This document shows, in pieces, positions 60,925 to 64,000 of a DNA stretch of 64,000 nt. Below the pieces are notes generated by a model. The model worked only from the letters and a program-made list of their open reading frames with translations, was not told where the DNA came from and did not search any database. Every line of letters starts with the position of its first letter. Positions within the stretch are counted from its first letter, which is position 1. Source of the stretch: Streptosporangium sp. NBC_01756 (GTDB lineage Bacteria; Actinomycetota; Actinomycetes; Streptosporangiales; Streptosporangiaceae); the NCBI RefSeq assembly GCF_035917975.1, contig NZ_CP109130.1:4402001-4466000 (forward strand), given 5' to 3'. The translations under genes and the position numbers were made by a program.

Positions 60925-61266
60925 AGCGGAGGTGTTTCCGTCCGCGGAGTCGATGAACCAGGTGATATACGGATCTTCCGCGCGGTGGCTGTCATTTTTG
61001 CCGGCCTGCATTCCTTCGTGCCGCTTGAAGCGCATCTTGCGCGGTGTCGTCATCATGGTCATCGAAAAGCACCGGGATCCGCCGGAGTCGTGGAAGCCGC
61101 CAGTCCAGGCTAGCGCGATTCAACAGCCGTCAGACGCTTCTCGAATGCGCTCCTGACATCTCGATCTTTCATCTGTATTGGCCATGAATAAGACGCGTCC
61201 GATCAGCAGCCAAGAAGACGCGTGGTCGGCCGGACGACTGCGAAGCTCGTGTCATGACTCCACCGA
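60925..61266. other. Intergenic region
   Basis: No gene is seen in the 342 bp between the flavoprotein and the PEP-enzyme-like gene. Confidence 0.45.
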
Positions 61267-62679
61267 ATGCAGTGGATCGTGGGCAATGTCGAGGCACTGA
61301 TGCCGCCGGTCGCTCGGACGGTGTTCAGGGACGACTTTGCCCAGGCACCGTACTCCGCGCTGGAGCGGCGGGTGGAACGAACGGGTCGCCATGAAACCAC
61401 CTGTGCTTTCGCCGTCCGTAATTCAATCGGGAACCAATGGAAGGTTGCCGTGAGTCCTCGCGAAATTCCAGGGATTCTGCTGGCCGGTTCGTCGTCGACG
61501 AGTGTGCGAGGTGCCTGCAATCACACCAGGAAACCCGTCGACGGTTCCGTCCTGGTCGTCGAGGCGCTCGGCCCGGACCTTTACGACGCCATCATCGCCT
61601 CTTCCGCCGTGATCTGTTCCCGTGGTGGTCGAACCGGTCACATGCAGTCCCTGTGCCGCACCCGAGGAATTCCGGTCCTGCGCGTTGCCCCGTCCGATCT
61701 CGCCGATCTCGCCGGGCTCGTCGGTCACGTCACGGTTCGGACCGATCGCCAGTCGGTCGTGCTCGGCGAAGCCGAATCCTCTGGGCATTCTCCGGAATCC
61801 TCGGTCGTCACCCCCGATGATCTCAGCTCGATCTGTGTGGTCATCGCCGGCGCGACGGATATCCAGTCGATGAACGCGCTCACCCCCCGTGTCGAGCAGG
61901 TGGACTGCTACTTCATCCGCGAGGAATTCGTCTGCCTCTCCGCGGGGTTGAGTCCACTCGACTCGCTCAGGGCAGGAGCCGACGAGGCCGAGCGCTACGG
62001 GATCGCCGTCGCGTCGGAGCTGTGCTCGCTCGCCAAAGAGCTGCTCCCCGGTCAGCGTCTTGTCATGAGACTGCTCGACCTCCGGTCGGACGATGCCGCT
62101 CAGATCACGACCGGGGTCGAGGTCGACCACGAACCCAATCCGGAGCTCGGTCTGCACGGTGCACGGGGGCTGCTGAAAGAGCGCCATTACCCGCAGGCGT
62201 TCCAGGCTCTCCGCACCCACGTACGGGAACAGCTGGGCCCGGAGTCGGCACGGGTGAGCTTCTCGGTGCCGTTCATCAACGACCAGGACGAGTTCCTGCA
62301 GTTGCGGCTGCACCTCGGCCTGCCCGAGGACATCCCCCTTTCGGTCTTTGTCGAGACTCCCGCCGCCGTTCATTCGGCGGCCGGATTCTGCGCCGCCGGA
62401 GCCAGCGAACTGTTCGTCGGGACCAAGGACCTGACCCAGTTCTACCTCGCCGCGGACCGGGGCAACCACCTGGTCGCCCCCTCCTACCAGACACGGCATC
62501 CGGCCGTCATGGCCGGCCTGCGCCAGGCGGTTGAATCAGGTGGCGGCACCGGCACCCCGGTTCACGTGTTCGCCCTGGGCGTCGACCTGGACTACTACGT
62601 GAAGCACCTCCCTACGGGCAGGTTCATGATGTGCACCGCCGAACTGCAACGACTCGCTCGTGAGGTGAGCTCGCGGTAG
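61267..62679 (+). CDS. Enzyme I/PPDK-like PEP-utilising protein without catalytic Cys
   Basis: The 470-residue protein has a swivel His domain (about 60-165; ICSRGGRTGHMQSLCRTRGI with H125) and a PEP-binding TIM barrel (about 185-465). Barrel blocks are VMRLLDLRSDD, NPELGLHGARGLL, SFSVPFINDQDEF, VFVETPAAV (metal-ligand E363) and VGTKDLTQFYLAADRGN. There is no ATP-grasp domain and no HPr-binding insert. The family CGE loop reads VHVFALGVDLD here, so the proton-donor Cys is missing. It therefore may not make pyruvate as PtsI does. ATG 61267 lacks a strong ribosome site. Confidence 0.85.
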   Translation: MQWIVGNVEALMPPVARTVFRDDFAQAPYSALERRVERTGRHETTCAFAVRNSIGNQWKVAVSPREIPGILLAGSSSTSVRGACNHTRKPVDGSVLVVEALGPDLYDAIIASSAVICSRGGRTGHMQSLCRTRGIPVLRVAPSDLADLAGLVGHVTVRTDRQSVVLGEAESSGHSPESSVVTPDDLSSICVVIAGATDIQSMNALTPRVEQVDCYFIREEFVCLSAGLSPLDSLRAGADEAERYGIAVASELCSLAKELLPGQRLVMRLLDLRSDDAAQITTGVEVDHEPNPELGLHGARGLLKERHYPQAFQALRTHVREQLGPESARVSFSVPFINDQDEFLQLRLHLGLPEDIPLSVFVETPAAVHSAAGFCAAGASELFVGTKDLTQFYLAADRGNHLVAPSYQTRHPAVMAGLRQAVESGGGTGTPVHVFALGVDLDYYVKHLPTGRFMMCTAELQRLAREVSSR

Positions 62680-62904
62680 CGCCTCGTCGAGCGGGCCGAG
62701 CCGCGGATCGTGCCCGCAGGTGCCGCCGCCGGTGGCCGTGGAGCCCGAGCCGGGTGATCGGCGGCCCGGAGCGTCGTCGCCGGGCCGCCGGAGCGCCAGC
62801 GCGTCTCCGCGCGTGTGGACACCCCCGCCTTCGGGCGGAAGAGGACGGGAATCCTTTGCCTCCGGGAAGGAGAGGACGTCACGAACGGAGACGCCCTCCG
62901 CTGC

Positions 62905-64000
62905 TCACGCCACCAGGTGCTGCTCAGCCAGCTCGGTCAGCCTCACGGTGTACAGGCCACCACGCTCGGCCTTCACGTCGGTCACCTTGAACTGCGTACC
63001 GGGGGCGAGGATGAACTCCTCCTCCCCGGTGAACGCGGAGAAACCGCGGATGCCCACGGCCCGCACGGGGAGCACCTCGAAGAGCGTCCGCTTGCCGCGG
63101 CCACCGAGGAACGACTGGGCCACGCTGAGCTTCGACGTACACGAGGACACGCCCCACCACGTCACGGTCCGGCCGAGCGGGTACTGCGCGCGCAGGTCCA
63201 GCGACACCCCGCGCCACAGCGGCTCCTTGCGGGCCGGCAGGCGTGACACGGCCGAGAACAAGAGTCGCAGATACGGAAGGTAGGGAACGATCCGGCCGCG
63301 GTCCGGATTGCGGAGGGCCGCGTTGATCTGCCGGTAGAACGCCGACTCGCAGGTGTAGAGGTAGAGGGCCGCGATCTCGTCGGCGGACAGGCCGTCGGAC
63401 GCGTCGGCCGCCAGCTTCTCACCGAACCGGTACGACTGCTCCATGTGCAGGTCGAGATCCGACAGCAGCTTGGCCACCGGAGCGCCGGCCTCGCGGAAGT
63501 CCATCAGCGGGGTGTCGAACACGCCGGTGATCGCCGGAAGGTCCAGCCCTTCGTCCTTGACGCCGGCGAGCCGTTCAAGGTAGAGCTGGTGCAGCTCCAT
63601 CGTGGAGGCGATGAATGCCCCCATGCGGTCGGCCGTTTCCGCGTCCGCCCCGCCGGCCTGCGCCGCGAGCTTGTTCCACCCCTTACTGGGCAGCCAGTCG
63701 ATCTCGTCGGCCCCGAGCTCCTCGAGTGCCGTGTTCACGGCGGCGAAGTGGTTCCCGTCGCAGAAGATGTCGCCCTGGGCCGCGGGGTTGGGGTGGTCGA
63801 TGTGCCGGACCTCCACCTCGGGATACTTCCGCTGGAGCCGGAGTACGACCTCTTTCAGGCTGCGGGCGTGCACCCCCCACCACGCGAACACCACGCCCCG
63901 GTCCTGCTCGTCGGCGTTCTGCTTGGCCTTCAGGATCTCCTCGACGAGCCTCTCGACGACCGGTCGCCAGAATGCGGTGTGCTGGTCGGTGGCCATCGCC
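62905..64000 (-). CDS. Uracil-DNA-glycosylase-like / ADP-ribosyltransferase fusion (5' end at window edge)
   Basis: The visible part has 363 residues from 63996. Residues about 30-102 (VVFAWWGVHAR, HIDHPNPAAQGDIFCDGNHF, ELGADEIDWLP) match the C-terminal half of family-1 uracil-DNA glycosylase, with HPNPAA in place of HPSPLS and H68 kept. A helical linker covers 120-250. Residues about 258-355 form an arginine-type ADP-ribosyltransferase with R262 (LWRGVSL), the STS-like strand WGVSSCTSKLSVAQSFL (284-287) and E325/E327 (FTGEEEFILAPGTQFKV), i.e. R-S-ExE. The glycosylase active-site half (GQDPYH) would lie upstream, outside the window, if present. Confidence 0.8.
   Translation of the reverse strand, partial: AMATDQHTAFWRPVVERLVEEILKAKQNADEQDRGVVFAWWGVHARSLKEVVLRLQRKYPEVEVRHIDHPNPAAQGDIFCDGNHFAAVNTALEELGADEIDWLPSKGWNKLAAQAGGADAETADRMGAFIASTMELHQLYLERLAGVKDEGLDLPAITGVFDTPLMDFREAGAPVAKLLSDLDLHMEQSYRFGEKLAADASDGLSADEIAALYLYTCESAFYRQINAALRNPDRGRIVPYLPYLRLLFSAVSRLPARKEPLWRGVSLDLRAQYPLGRTVTWWGVSSCTSKLSVAQSFLGGRGKRTLFEVLPVRAVGIRGFSAFTGEEEFILAPGTQFKVTDVKAERGGLYTVRLTELAEQHLVA

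Overview
The window is about 64 kb of high-GC DNA with strong G/C third-position bias, several ECF sigma factors, TetR/ROK/AraC regulators, a SapA-type secreted protein, a macrolide-type glycosyltransferase and a pSAM2-type replication-protein relic. Together these point to a filamentous actinomycete. A Streptosporangiales- or Streptomyces-like host is an inference, not something one gene proves. Much of the sequence is accessory DNA: truncated genes, IS relics, minisatellites and the scars of an integrated element lie between ordinary metabolic and regulatory genes.

Layout. 0-2 kb: tail of an aldo/keto reductase, then a broken replication-initiator gene fused to a truncated IS3 element, and a small LRR protein. 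2-15 kb: AraC regulator and Ohr; an MFS exporter followed by a decayed copy of a second MFS gene's 3' end; degraded SnoaL and VOC genes behind an orphan TetR-type operator; an IS256 relic; a DGPF/YCII-ECF42 sigma pair whose probable promoter recurs upstream of the next MFS gene; an alpha/beta-hydrolase-fold protein without its catalytic Ser and His; an NDH-2-like flavoprotein divergent from a SnoaL-tailed ECF sigma factor. 15-17.5 kb: an mltG relic split by an IS605-type element with an intact TnpB and a frameshifted TnpA. 17.6-36.4 kb: an ABC exporter with its TetR repressor, a decayed sugar locus (ROK, substrate-binding-protein stump, Gfo/Idh/MocA), a hydrolase/TetR pair with twin operators, a nucleotidyltransferase, LysE, a glycosyltransferase, a collagen-like secreted protein, a sigma factor with its membrane partner, MaoC and a two-component system.

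36.5-48 kb is an island anchored in tRNA-Arg(ACG). It holds an integrase stump, att-like partial tRNA copies, a duplicated gene cassette, a stand-alone HsdR-N-type nuclease and an LRR gene interrupted by an IS3 element that itself carries a complete IS21. Removing the nested elements restores the LRR frame exactly, and both insertions have target duplications.

50.9-56.8 kb holds the most interesting candidate system. It has a small helical protein ending in an RHIM/amyloid-signalling-like motif (core VQIGD), a polytopic membrane protein in the same direction, and convergently an STAND/NLR-type ATPase (NB-ARC plus WD40) whose N-terminus carries the same motif. The WD40 array includes a recent 252-bp internal duplication. 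This layout fits an NLR that triggers a cell-death or immune effector by amyloid templating.

57-64 kb: IS630 relics, a SapA-like protein, an FAD/NAD(P)-binding protein and an enzyme I/PPDK-like protein that appears to lack the catalytic Cys, and at the right edge a protein joining a uracil-DNA-glycosylase-like segment to an arginine ADP-ribosyltransferase domain.
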